Source: Helochares maculicollis (Eukaryota > Arthropoda > Insecta > Coleoptera > Hydrophilidae). Taken from it: a stretch of 53,262 nucleotides of DNA. Position 1 is the stretch's first letter, and the number at the start of each line of letters is the position of its first letter. Location: positions 1 through 53,262 of the forward strand of contig JAWQRO010000132.1 of NCBI GenBank assembly GCA_033557835.1, in the 5' to 3' direction. The notes beneath the pieces are model-generated. The model was not told where the DNA came from and did no database searches. It saw only the letters and a list, made by a program, of their open reading frames with translations. Positions 12,801 through 23,775 of this stretch are shown piece by piece. Position numbers and translations under genes: made by a program.

Positions 12801-15800
12801 GGAGCAGGGGCCATAGAAACTGTTCACGCTAACGGTCGTTTGAATTCAAAAATACGCGAAGAAAAGCGCGGGAATTTTATTTTTTTATTTAATAAATAAC
12901 AGCTATTCCTTTGTTCGATATAAAAGCAATAAAATAGGTATATTAAAAAAATATATTTGCTCTACTTCCAGCCGCGCATTAGTAAAGTTATTAGCGTACG
13001 TTTGGCGCCAACACAAATTCAGCTCGTCAGGTAAATTCCCACCCCTACAAACAAACCGAAGCGTTTTTAAATACCCCTCTAGGGAAAAATCCACAGGTAA
13101 AGAGATTTGCCTCCATTTTTTCTTAAGCTAGCATTCCAGCGGCACAACTTTGCGAATCGCACGTACGTCGTGAGGTGGGCTAACGCGGTAGAACGAGACG
13201 ACCGAACGACCGCGCTTCTAATCCGTGACCTGCGCACAAGTCTTTGTACAGTTCCTGAGAAACATCCAAGGTTGCTGTGTCTTCGTCCGCCATTTGTAAA
13301 TCTGTCTAGCGGAGACGCTTGTTGTATTTCGGTAGAGTTGTGCCAAAATGGATCGATATTTGGCGTTGCTGTGCAGTTTTTAACCGTTTAAACGACCAAC
13401 AACCTGTTGAATACACTCGAGGACGGTTCGTACACGTTTTTCCGTTTTAAAAGTACGTATTTTCGGTTAAACAGCGTTTTTAGTTCGACTGTAAACAAGT
13501 AATTTGTTTTTAGCAGTTTGCTAGACGAATATTCGCTTGTGCAAGGTTAAATAACTTTAACCTCTCAATTCCGTTAATTTTTAAAAACTTTTTTGTTTGG
13601 CCTTTAGTTTTACTGTTGAAACCTGATTAAAAAACAATGATTTATAATATTTCATTGTTTGTGATTCTTGCGATCCCAGAGTCGGTTTGGGTGGTGGGAA
13701 TGATTCATAATTTTCGGTAGAAAAATCTTCAAACAACGGAAAAGCGCAAATTTGTTCGGACCTGACGCTGCTCAAATATCCCCAAGGTCTTAAATGAGTT
13801 TGGATCTAGTAGCATTTGGTTCCATAAATGACTAGATCAAAAACTCATTAAAGAAATTGTGGGAATTCTTCACCTACAACAAAGAAGACGAAGAACAGGA
13901 TGCCTTTGTGTTTGTTGTAATTGATTGAATTTATGAATGCCGCTCAACTTTGTATTTTCTCCGGATTTTTTTTTCAATTTTATTGTATATTGCAACTTTT
14001 GTAATTAGGTTCAAAATGCAGCGCTGGACATTCTCTGAACTGTGTATTGTGTACCGGCGAGTAATGGTCTGGTCCCACTGTTTTCAATGTGTGACTAGAT
14101 CTTTTACTCGTCTTTACAAATTGCACAAAATCATCAAACTCGCCCCGATGAGAAACGCCGATTTTACTGTTTGAGCCTTAGGGCTTATGCTTGCTATGTA
14201 CATATTTGAATTTTTACAAATAAATGTTTTTAAATGAAAAAAAAAACGCCTGTTTTTCACCTTGTTTTTCTACTTTCATGTGCTGGTTGATCTCTATATC
14301 ATTTTAAGCATATATTTCACTAGTTGCTAAATGCATACTTAAATTCCATATTACCACAATATGCAAAAATAAACTATTCCATGGTAAAATATTTACGATT
14401 TAAATTGTAATTCAATATTAGGAGAGACCTGCATTAAAAAATTATTTTGTTATTTTTAAAATAAAATTGCTCAGCTGAATATATAAATTAAAATTGGACT
14501 TTTTTATTTAAATTTAATATATGTTTGTGTGCAAATTTGTTTAAAACATTGGGTAAAATCTTGCATACAGACTATGCTACAATGTTAATTTTAAAACAAT
14601 CACTTCCATCTATGAAAAATCCAATATTAATGTAATCAAAAATGTTATACTTAGCTTGCAGAATTCAATATTGACTTTATTTTTTAAAAACTAGTCTACC
14701 ACAGCAAAGTATTGAATTACTTGTTTGCCAATTAAATGACCCAAAAATATTAAATGCAACAAATTGTTTATTTAATATTAGGCTACTAAATTACATTTAA
14801 TTAGAGTGGTGAATTATTTATGCCAAACAAAAAAAAAATTTTTTGCTAGAACAAGTGCATACAGAATAATACAAACTGATTTGTAGTTCATGTAGCTTCT
14901 AAATTTAATACAAAATGTTAAAATTGGAGGAATTGGTTTTGTTAAGTTTTAGATTTCCTAATAAAAGACATTACAATTACTTGAAATCTGAACCAGCTTC
15001 AGAGAATTGAAGAATGTTGCTGTTAAGAAAATTAGTAATATTTCATGTTTTATACCATATACATACACAAAACAAAGTAAAGAAGTGCTAAAATAGCAAA
15101 CCGATATGGAAATTAAAAGAGCTAAATAAATATCTTATTAGCAAGCTCTTCTTTCGCCAGAAGTACATATGGTATGAAATTTGAAAATATGATCATTGGA
15201 GTACAAAACTGCAGTATTTTAAAAATTTCATGATGATATTGAATCAAAATGGCACTGACATTCAATATAATTCAACCCATAATATACTACTCTAATCACT
15301 AGTACTTGTGAAAATGATTTTTATTTTTGAGGCGTCATTACGATAAATTGAGTACTAAATTTGCACTAAATAAAAAAATTAATTTAAATACATGTAATAC
15401 TAGCCTAACAGACTTTTATTGTCGTTAATGATGTTAGTGCAATGAATTATAAAATTAATACACTTCAAAACCACTGTTTAGTTTTGAAATAAGGCAGGAA
15501 ATGCATTTTCAAAAGTTTGTTTACAAATCCTATTTACTTATCTGCTTATCTTAATTGTGGAACTGTCGGAGAAATACAAATTCTTTGTATCATTAAAATA
15601 AATATATGTGGTTGTGTGTATTGCGCTTTTTCATATTTATTAATTTACACAATTACAGAGAAATATTGTTTATACCTTCCAAACAAATGCAAAGCTTTCA
15701 TAAATAAAATATTTTAGTCACTGTCTTGCATTAGGCATAATACATTTTTCAGTCATATGTATTTGTAAAAAATTACAAACTTTAATTGCTTTTATAACCT

Positions 15801-17956
15801 GTTTATTTTCAGGCAAACAAAGGAACAAAACGCCCTAGAAGCCCACACGACATTACAAACACCCCAAACGTTAACAGAAGTCTGAATTTTTCGAGCAGTG
15901 TTCAGTAAGTATTATTAAGTCTCTAGAGTAAACCAAAATAAATCTGTCTATTTCTTCTACAAATTGTTTATTAAACCTCTCGGCAAGTCGTATGTTCTTC
16001 ATTTTCTGCTAAAAGGCGAACTATTTGCCTTTTTTCCAATTGTTCAATATGTTGCATTTCTTCTCCATCTTACACTCCTTTTTCTCTTTTTATATTTACG
16101 ATATATCTTGTCACCTAGTATTATTTTTAGATATTATTTGCGTGTTTTTAACTTGTAAGTTCATTTATATTCTGAAATTTTCTGTTCTTTTCCATGGAGA
16201 CATGCATGTTTATTATAGTAACATTTCTCTCCTTGCCTTTCCTGTTTAGAGAGCAGTTCCTATTGTAGTAGGATTAACCCATCTCTTTTCTTAAATTTTT
16301 TATGCATTATGAATATTGTTTCAAATCTTCAATTTTCTTCGTTTCTATTTAGAAAGGTTATTTCTTCTATGTCTATTACTTTGTTTTTTAACTGCTTTGT
16401 TGATGTTGCTGAGATAAAATGTTGGTGAAAAATCAAATATTGAAATTAAAGTCTGACTGTTTTTCAACCAATAAGCTGTTATAATTGTACATTTTACAGT
16501 ACTAAAGAAGCATCACAAGAACAAAAAATTGTACTTCAGAAATATTCTGAACGCAAAGATGCCTTGGAAAAAGTGTTATCCTTTGGTCCTCAAAATTTGT
16601 TATCAAAGGCATTTAAACGGAAAAATTTGGACTATAAAGTACAGATGGCCCAACTGGGCCACCCTGATGAGTATTTACAATCCGACGCCCTAATTTTGTA
16701 TCACCCTTCACACTTGAAGGCTTTAGCTTTGAACAACATCGTAGAAACCCTATTTAAGGCTATAGCGACAAAAAACAAAATAACTGAAGAACCAATTTCA
16801 TTCTCCGAAATTACAGAAACACCTGGCATAACATATGGAAGAATACGCAATGGAGAATGTAAAGGAAAAATGATGCCTAGTTCAGTTGTTCTCGAGGGAA
16901 CAAGATATTTGAACCAAGGAAAATCGGTTACCTTAAATTTGCAAAAATTAAAGAGCTATTCCTTGTTTCCTGGACAAACCGTTGTTGCCAAAGGAAGCAT
17001 TGTACGTGCTGACAATCTATTAGTTGAGGAAATATTCACAGATGCTCATAACCCAGTAGATGATCTATTGCCTAGTTTTGAGGACGACATTCAAGTTGTT
17101 GTTGCATCTGGACCATTTACTATCGACGGCGATTGCAATTTTGAGCCTTTGCAAGATTTGTTGAAGTATTGCAAGATAAATAAACCTCATGTTTTGGTTT
17201 TAATTGGTCCATTTATGAATAATGCAAACTTCAACGACATTGATGAGACTTACGAAGTATTTTTCGAATCCCTCGTGGAGAGCATAATGAGCCCTTTGTC
17301 GGATTGTAACATTCAAGTCGTTATGGTGCCTTGTATTAAAGATCCTAATGGTACACCCACCTATCCTACGCCTCCATATACGATAAAGATAAAGTATGAT
17401 AATTTACATTTGGTACCTGATCCGTGTTTGCTAAACATTCAGGGTGTTATAATGGGAGTAACGTCGGCCGATGTGCTACTTCATATGCAGTCAAGGGAAC
17501 TATTTTTGTAAGGATAATTGTGTACTTTTTTGCTTGCTGTTTTTTACTGTACTCTTTTTACAGTGGGAATACTTCAGACCGCATCGGTAGATTCGCTAGT
17601 CACATTTTAGCACAAAAGTCTTTTTATCCATTGTATCCAGGAGATAAAGACTTATGTGTTGATTATACGCTTTTAGAAAAACATGGAAGGTGGGACGAAG
17701 AAACGCCCCATATTTTGATTTTACCATCCACGTTTCGATTTTTTATTAAGGTATTGTTTCAGATTTTATATATATAAAATCTTTTCTATATCAATATGTT
17801 TTATTGTAGGAAATCGATAAATGTTTAGTGATAAACCCTGAACGATTATCCAAGTATAGCCAAGGAGGAACTTTTACCAGAATTCATATTAATGCCAATC
17901 TTACAGGAAAATTCATTGATAATGTGGCTTGTGAGATTCTAAAAATCTGAGATTTA
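6864..17956 (+). CDS. PolA2: DNA polymerase alpha subunit B (primase-polymerase accessory subunit)
   Basis: Seven exons with consistent phases: 6864-6939, 7422-7623, 7879-7924, 15813-15904, 16500-17507, 17564-17750 and 17810-17956. They sum to 1758 nt, 585 aa plus stop (human about 598). The protein is the B subunit of the Pol alpha-primase complex, which starts Okazaki fragments in the nucleus. An N-terminal helical domain (residues about 1-75, with YGITAEDFVDDW) is followed by a linker with several S/T-P sites (STPT, GTPD, GTPK, RSPHD, NTPN), as expected of a CDK-regulated subunit. Next come the OB fold (about residue 265 on: SSVVLEG, KSYSLFPGQTVV) and the calcineurin-like but inactive phosphoesterase domain (from about residue 338: VVVASGPFT, VLIGPFM, SDRIGRFASHI, SFYPLYPG). 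Intron 3 is unusually long (7.9 kb) and contains the microRNA hairpins. Exon 2 is taken from the acceptor at 7420-7421, which restores phase with exon 1. Confidence 0.95.
13100..13480 (+). promoter_or_regulatory. possible intronic promoter for the microRNA transcript
   Basis: This block has many CpG dinucleotides (for example CGACCGAACGACCGCG and CGGAGACGC) inside an otherwise AT-rich intron, and lies 300-700 bp upstream of the first microRNA hairpin on the same strand. This would fit an independent pri-miRNA start site. No core motif proves it, and a minus-strand transcript starting here is also possible. Confidence 0.3.
13785..13858 (+). ncRNA. mir-279: mir-279-family microRNA precursor
   Basis: A near-perfect hairpin: the 5' arm at 13793-13815 (AATGAGTTTGGATCTAGT...) pairs with the 3' arm at 13827-13851 across a short loop (GGTTCCAT). 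The 3' arm contains TGACTAGATC starting at 13829. This is the exact 5' end and seed of the arthropod miR-279 3p microRNA, and it is followed after a run of five A by CTCATTA, the usual 3' end of miR-279. The expected mature product is about 13829-13850. The family represses neuronal and JAK/STAT genes in Drosophila. The centre (AAAAA) differs from the usual CACA and is one base longer, so this may be a lineage-specific paralogue. It lies 263 bp upstream of the second hairpin. Confidence 0.85.
14050..14118 (+). ncRNA. mir-996: mir-996-like (miR-279 seed family) microRNA precursor
   Basis: A second hairpin follows on the same strand. The 5' arm at 14056-14077 (GGCGAGTAATGGTCTGGTC) pairs, with G:U wobbles, to the 3' arm at 14091-14113. 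The 3' arm begins TGACTAGAT at 14092 and ends CTCGTCT, matching both ends of fly miR-996, which shares the miR-279 seed. The expected mature product is about 14092-14113. In Drosophila miR-279 and miR-996 are clustered and partly redundant; here the two mature 5' ends are 263 bp apart. An overlapping 74-codon open frame (13950-14174) is explained by this RNA and is not called as a gene. Confidence 0.85.
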
Positions 17957-18996
17957 GTGCTGTATTTCTACAGCCTATCAGCCGGTACCTGTAATTGGTA
18001 AACAATGCAACAATTTTAAATATATTTCATAGTTTTGGAGTACAACAATGTAATTTATTTTAATACTTTGTATATATATTAAATATTTATTTTAATTTTT
18101 TAGTTATATTTCAAGTATTTACCCCAGCCAAAACCAATATTCATTTTCCTGTTACTAAAATTTATTTTTAATGAATGTGACTCTTGAGTTTATCGCCTTT
18201 ATATTCTTTATGTGAAAAATATTGGGAATATAAAATTATAAATTTGTAGGTGATTTAGAAAGTGCCGTTGATTTAAATTATAGAAAATTTATTATAATCT
18301 TAACCAAACTTGCAACATATCCATGTTTCCGAGGAAAAATATTACCTTATTTTATGATTGCCAATCAAGACGAGAAGTCGTTATGATTACAGTCAGTCGG
18401 CTCAAATTATAGATTGGCAAAAGGAATATGAAAACTGATTAAAAACATAAAAATCGTTTCCCTTGTTATTAAATATGAAAGGTGTTGATCATACTGACCA
18501 AGAGTCGAGATTCAGAAAATGTCAATCATGACAATATGCACTAAAAAAGGCTAGTTGATATATGGCAGACAAATTATGAAAGCTTTGTGTTCAGCCTGTT
18601 GACAAAGTAGCAGTATTAATTTCGGAATTTTGGTACAATGGTATTTTTCAACCTCTAGAGTGATATCCAATAAAATCACCAATTTGGATGCAAAGTAATA
18701 GGAAATGCAAATGAACGACAATAAAATATTGATACTTATTTATTAATCATACAAAAATAACATCACTAGCATTGTTCAAGTAGCACTCGGTTATCTTATT
18801 TAAATGAAATCATCAACACATTATAGAAATAATTTACTATAGCAAAAAGAAATTCATTTCAAAACTTTAATATAACTATCATTTTTATTAATGTTGTTTA
18901 ACAAATCTGAGCTGTTCGTTCATTATACCCAGTATAATAAACTTTATTTGTTTCAAATCTTATTAAAAGTAAAACAATTCAATTATAAGTAGCACA
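17957..18996. other. 3' flanks of convergent PolA2 and Cse1
   Basis: One kilobase of AT-rich sequence between two convergent stop codons. It should hold both 3' UTRs. No gene, repeat or RNA gene is seen. Confidence 0.75.
18953..18958 (-). terminator. candidate poly(A) signal, Cse1
   Basis: TTTATT on the plus strand reads AATAAA on the minus strand, 38 bases downstream of the Cse1 TAG stop. Confidence 0.45.
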
Positions 18997-21900
18997 CTAT
19001 ATAAGCTGAACTCCAAACTTAGAAAGATAGGTTTGTAATATTGTTGTTGCTGTAGGAGCCATGCTATTGACTATTGGTGGTAAACGTCCAGGTTGTGAGC
19101 TTCCTAAGGTGTGTAAATTTTGGACCAAAAATTGTCGAGGTTCTCCAATTGCTAAATAAAAGATAGATGTAAAATTCCAGCTGTCTACCTATTACAAACA
19201 AAATAGTGGATGGATGTTTACCTTGCAGTGGGTCTGGCTTATCATTATTTGCGAAATTCAATTTAGCACTCGTTGTTTGATACGAGGGAGTGTCATCAAC
19301 TTCAATGAAATGATCATCAGGTAAGGAAGACTCATCTCTGGGCATTTCAAAGAAACATAGTAAAGATTGCAGCAGAGGAGCCCAATGCTTATGGTATTTC
19401 CCACTATAGGTTTCAGGGCATTCGCATAGCAATTTTATAACACCAATAGCTACAATTTTTCTTTCGACAGAACCTGAAATTTTCTGCAATTCTGGGACAA
19501 ATAATTTTTCCAATACCATGCCAAACATACTGAAAAATGCAATAAGTAAAGAAGAATGTTGTTCATAAAAAGATAATTAATTAAGTAAGCTAAGAATAAA
19601 AACTTTGCTTTGACATAAAATTACTTACTCAGCTTGAATGCCATCAATTGTTGAGATCAAATCATTTGCTGAAAACTTAACGGCATACATAGAGAAAAAG
19701 ACAATTAGGTTGATAACAAATTTTGTAGTTTTTGTAGATGTGAGCCGTTGAAAGAGCAGAAGGAATATTTGCTTTAAATATGGTTGCAGAGCTTCTGTCG
19801 GTATATACTGTATCAAACTTTGCATCAAATGGAATCCCTCATGATCATTTGCTTTGGATGCTATTAGTTTTTGAAACACTCCCAAAAATCCATTCTAAAA
19901 ATGTAGAGAATTCAAAATATATTTCTTGTTTTTACTGTTACAACACATTTGTACACTGGCGATACTTTTATCAATATTGATTTTTTAAGTTATATCTTTA
20001 AGGAAATTACAAAGCAGATCCTCCAGGTGTTATTAAATGGTTATCTAAATTGAGGAAAAGTGGCCTTAATGTAAATGAGATGGGGTTATATTCCTACCTA
20101 AGATTTTATGATATAATAAGTGGTAAATAATGTTTGATTTGGCGAAATAATTGGCTCAATTTGATAATTTTAAGCTAACATTGAGAAAAGTATAACACAG
20201 AAAGATGAATCTAATTTGGTTAGTAAAATGAGTTTTTGGCAGATAATTAAAAGCAAGTCATGTCAAAATCGAAAAGCACCCCATTTTCATGAATATTTTT
20301 CAATATTGTTTGATCTTTTGAGAAATGAGAAAAAATGATTCAAACATTAACCTGACAAACAATGCAACAAATTGTAGTGCAAAATATTTATTAATGAATT
20401 ACATTCAAATGAATTTAAGCAGCGTATTAATGTTGGCAGAAAATTTAACCCTTAAAGGATTAATCAGTTCAGATAATACTTACAAGTTTATCCTGTGCTA
20501 CAATTTGTGGCGCCGCCTGAACTGCATATGCACTTAATAACCGTACAAGTGGGTTGATATTCGCTATTCTTTCCCACAAAACAGGTGCTAGTAAGCATGG
20601 AAGTAATTGCATGTACGGTTCGCTTACATTGCCAGTTGGGGTAAATTCCATTAACATAGATAAAAGTTGAAATACGTATGGTATAAATTCTAAAATTAAA
20701 TAAAAATTTTAGGTGCAAGCAAAAATAATGAGTTTGCCAATAAGAGACTCATGAATAATTAGTGAAGTACCTTGAATATCTTGTTGTAAAATTCCTTGAA
20801 ATATGGGAAAGAGAACATCTTCAAATGATTGCACAGCCATTGAATTTTGTTGGCAGACAATTCTAATGGCTAGAGAAAATGTTTCAAACAAGTAATGATT
20901 AAAGTGAGGCTTTGAAGGGTTTTTACAAACAGCTTCCAGCTTTGTCGTCAATTTTGGAAGTGTTGCACCCAAAAACGGTACAACTTTTCCTTGTAAAGTG
21001 AAAAATGTTCTCATAATTGCTGAAAATTGAAAGTGTATATTAAAAACCAGTGCATGTGAATGCATTGAAACAATACTGAATGAAAAGGCCAATCTGCACA
21101 ACATACCTTTCATTACATATTCATTTTCTTCAGAAACAGGCCGTTCAAGAAGCCCAAATAAATTGTTGATCAAATTGCCTGCTAATGGTTCTAAGGTTTC
21201 TGCTGTCACACTGCAAAAAATAGATGAGTTGATTTCATATTTATTGAATATCGGTTATTAGCCTAATTTGTTTAAATAATGGGGCAACTTACAATAATTG
21301 ATTTTTATTGTCTCTCATCAGAAGAATTTTTTCAATGCTACATGCCGAGTAAGTATGCACCACGGCACTTTCTGAAGTCAAGTGCCTAATTAATTCAGGT
21401 ATCGTGCTAATTACTAAATCTTTCGGAAGTATAGACCGGAAGGTCATGATATATTTTATGGCATCAGCTTTTAGAACTGGTAAATCATTAACTGAAAAAA
21501 AAAACAGTTGATATATCCTTCCTCAAATAACTCTTAAGATTAATTATTTTTCATTTTGTAAAAGATTTTACCATCTGGCCTTGCAAGTTCTGGCAGGACT
21601 TGCTGCTGACAAAACTGTGGCACAGAAACAAGTTGGCTAGTTTGGGTAACGCCGTGTTTTTGTGTGGCACCTCTACTAACCAAGGAAGTTACCAAATACA
21701 TTGCAGCGTCTTTGCTATGCCAGTTTTGTTGTGGGTTTTCGTTATATTTCGATAACATAACTTCCAAATATTTCCCAAATATCTGAATTATTCTCGCTTC
21801 GAAGTTTTGACTAAGAGTATTTACTAAATCACAGGCAGCCCTGCGTCTTGTGTCAACATCAGACCCTTCTATATCTCGTCTTGTGTACTCTTCAGGATTG

Positions 21901-23728
21901 TCTTCGAAAAGCTCTTGGTCTGATGCTACAAAAATAAGTTTAAAAATGGATGAGAGTTAAAGGTCATTGTGGCCAAGCTGATTAAAATAGATAATGATGT
22001 AAAAGCAATAGATACTTACGTCGGAATTCCATGTTAGGGATAATGACTTTCTCACAGATACTATTTAAAACATTATCGTCTTCGAATAAGTTGCGATAGT
22101 GTGGTCTATCAGCAACAGACGATAAAAATTGTAAGGCGTTTGATACTATCTAAAAATAATACAATTAGCTTGCATTATATTAGCCAATGGTAATAAACAA
22201 CGCAATTGATCGGCATTTTAATTGCTGACGTTTAAATTTTCCATCAAATCTTAATGAGAAATACCTACCAAATCATATTTTGGCTGCAATCCAGTTGAAA
22301 CCAAAAGACTCCAAACATCTGTTACAAATTGTGGCAGATAGGGCTGGAATTCCTCATCATATTTTTGTGCATAAAGCGCTATATTATCACAAACTTGAGA
22401 TTTAAGCTGCTCCATAACCCCTGCTTCCTCTTCACTCTATTATCAAAAGAATTGTGCTTAAGAAATGTTAAATCCTTATACGACATTCAGATTTTGCTTT
22501 GTATTATTATTGCACTTACATCCGATTCCAAACTTTTCACTTCAGCTGTAAGCATAGTGTGGAAATTTGACATCCATGTCCCCATATTGTCTTCGAAAAA
22601 TTCTGGTAAATCTTGGAAGTTTAATGAATAAAACACTTTACAAACTAAAACTAAAGAGTTGTAGATCACTTTTAAAGCATTCACATCATTGGCATGTGTC
22701 TGCGCTAAGTTCATGGTAGCCTATAAAAAAATATATCAAATCAAAGAGATGATTTTCCCCAGTTTTAAAACAAATTGTCAATTATTTTGTTATGCTCTAA
22801 ATTGAAATTTCATATACTAAAGGAAATATAGATAAGAAATTGTAACGATCAAAACATTTACACAATTGACTAAACAGCATTCCGAAAATACAAAATCATT
22901 AGCTCAATTCAGAAATATTCTATTATTTTATAACATAAAATTAGGTCATTCAATAGGAAATATAATCGTAAATGATGTTTTAAGAACTAATGGTATGATA
23001 ATTAGGTTTACGGGAAAATTTTGTCCGCTAATATTATATCTAGTTGGAATATGTATGCGGCTGTTCATTTAAGACACCAACAGCACTTGACCATTGTATT
23101 TATATAAGTGGGACCTTGTAAATGAACTTACAACAAAAATAATTAATGTTAGTATTAAGTGCGAACCAATTATGTAAACATATCTACTGATAAAGTTCAT
23201 TAAAGGCTCTGTATTTTGTACAAAAAGGCAGTAAAGTAATAGAAGGATGTTAAAATTTAATGTAAATGTTTGGTGACAATGTATATTGTATTACATAATA
23301 AATATAAATAATTGATATGTAAATAAATCATTAAAACAGGAAAATTCACAATCATCAAAGAATTATCTGATGAAGTTGTTAGGAATATTATCAACAGCAA
23401 AGTAGGAACTTATTACTCTAATGATATACATCTTACAAAGAAATAAAATCTCTCAATAATGCTACAAAGTAAACACAGGGTACTGCACTACTCTGGACTG
23501 TGCAAATTTATTAAGGATGAAAGATAATAGAAAAAAGAAAATCTGTAAGATATATTCTGTAGCAATAGTCCTCAACATAGGCCCTAAAACAGTAAAATAA
23601 GCTGGAAGGCTATAAACTGCAGAAAATTTCACAGCAAAAGCAGGGGTGACTAAAGTCAAAATGGCATAACTTAAACTATCTGACAATGATAATAAATAAA
23701 GTTTTTTTATGATAAGCAATTTGACATT

Positions 23729-23775
<47 letters not shown>

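Larger units (their letters stand above)
7925..15812 (+). other. 7.9 kb intron of PolA2 with GC-richer island
   Basis: The intron runs from a GTGAGT donor to a TATTTTCAG acceptor. Most of it is AT-rich and featureless. The segment 12.2-14.2 kb is clearly richer in G+C and CpG. It holds the two microRNA hairpins and, on the opposite strand, two short coding-like open frames (13293-13180 and 12448-12182). I find no transposase or reverse transcriptase remnant. Confidence 0.7.

Noticed and set aside
12990..13020. TTGGCGCCAACA as a retrotransposon primer-binding site
   Set aside because: No long terminal repeat or gag/pol-like frame lies on either side.
13835..13930. Stretch reading KKLWEFFTYNKEDEE, like a BED-type zinc finger of a hAT element
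   Set aside because: It is flanked by stops, lacks the zinc ligands, and its start overlaps the mir-279 3' arm, so chance is the better explanation.
13950..14174. 74-codon plus-strand frame (…MQRWTFSELCIVYRR…) in the PolA2 intron
   Set aside because: It runs straight through the mir-996-like hairpin; the sequence constraint is explained by the RNA and the peptide resembles no family.
15247..15270. AATGGCACTGACATTCAAT resembling the miR-263 seed
   Set aside because: The rest of the mature sequence does not match and no hairpin partner arm is evident.
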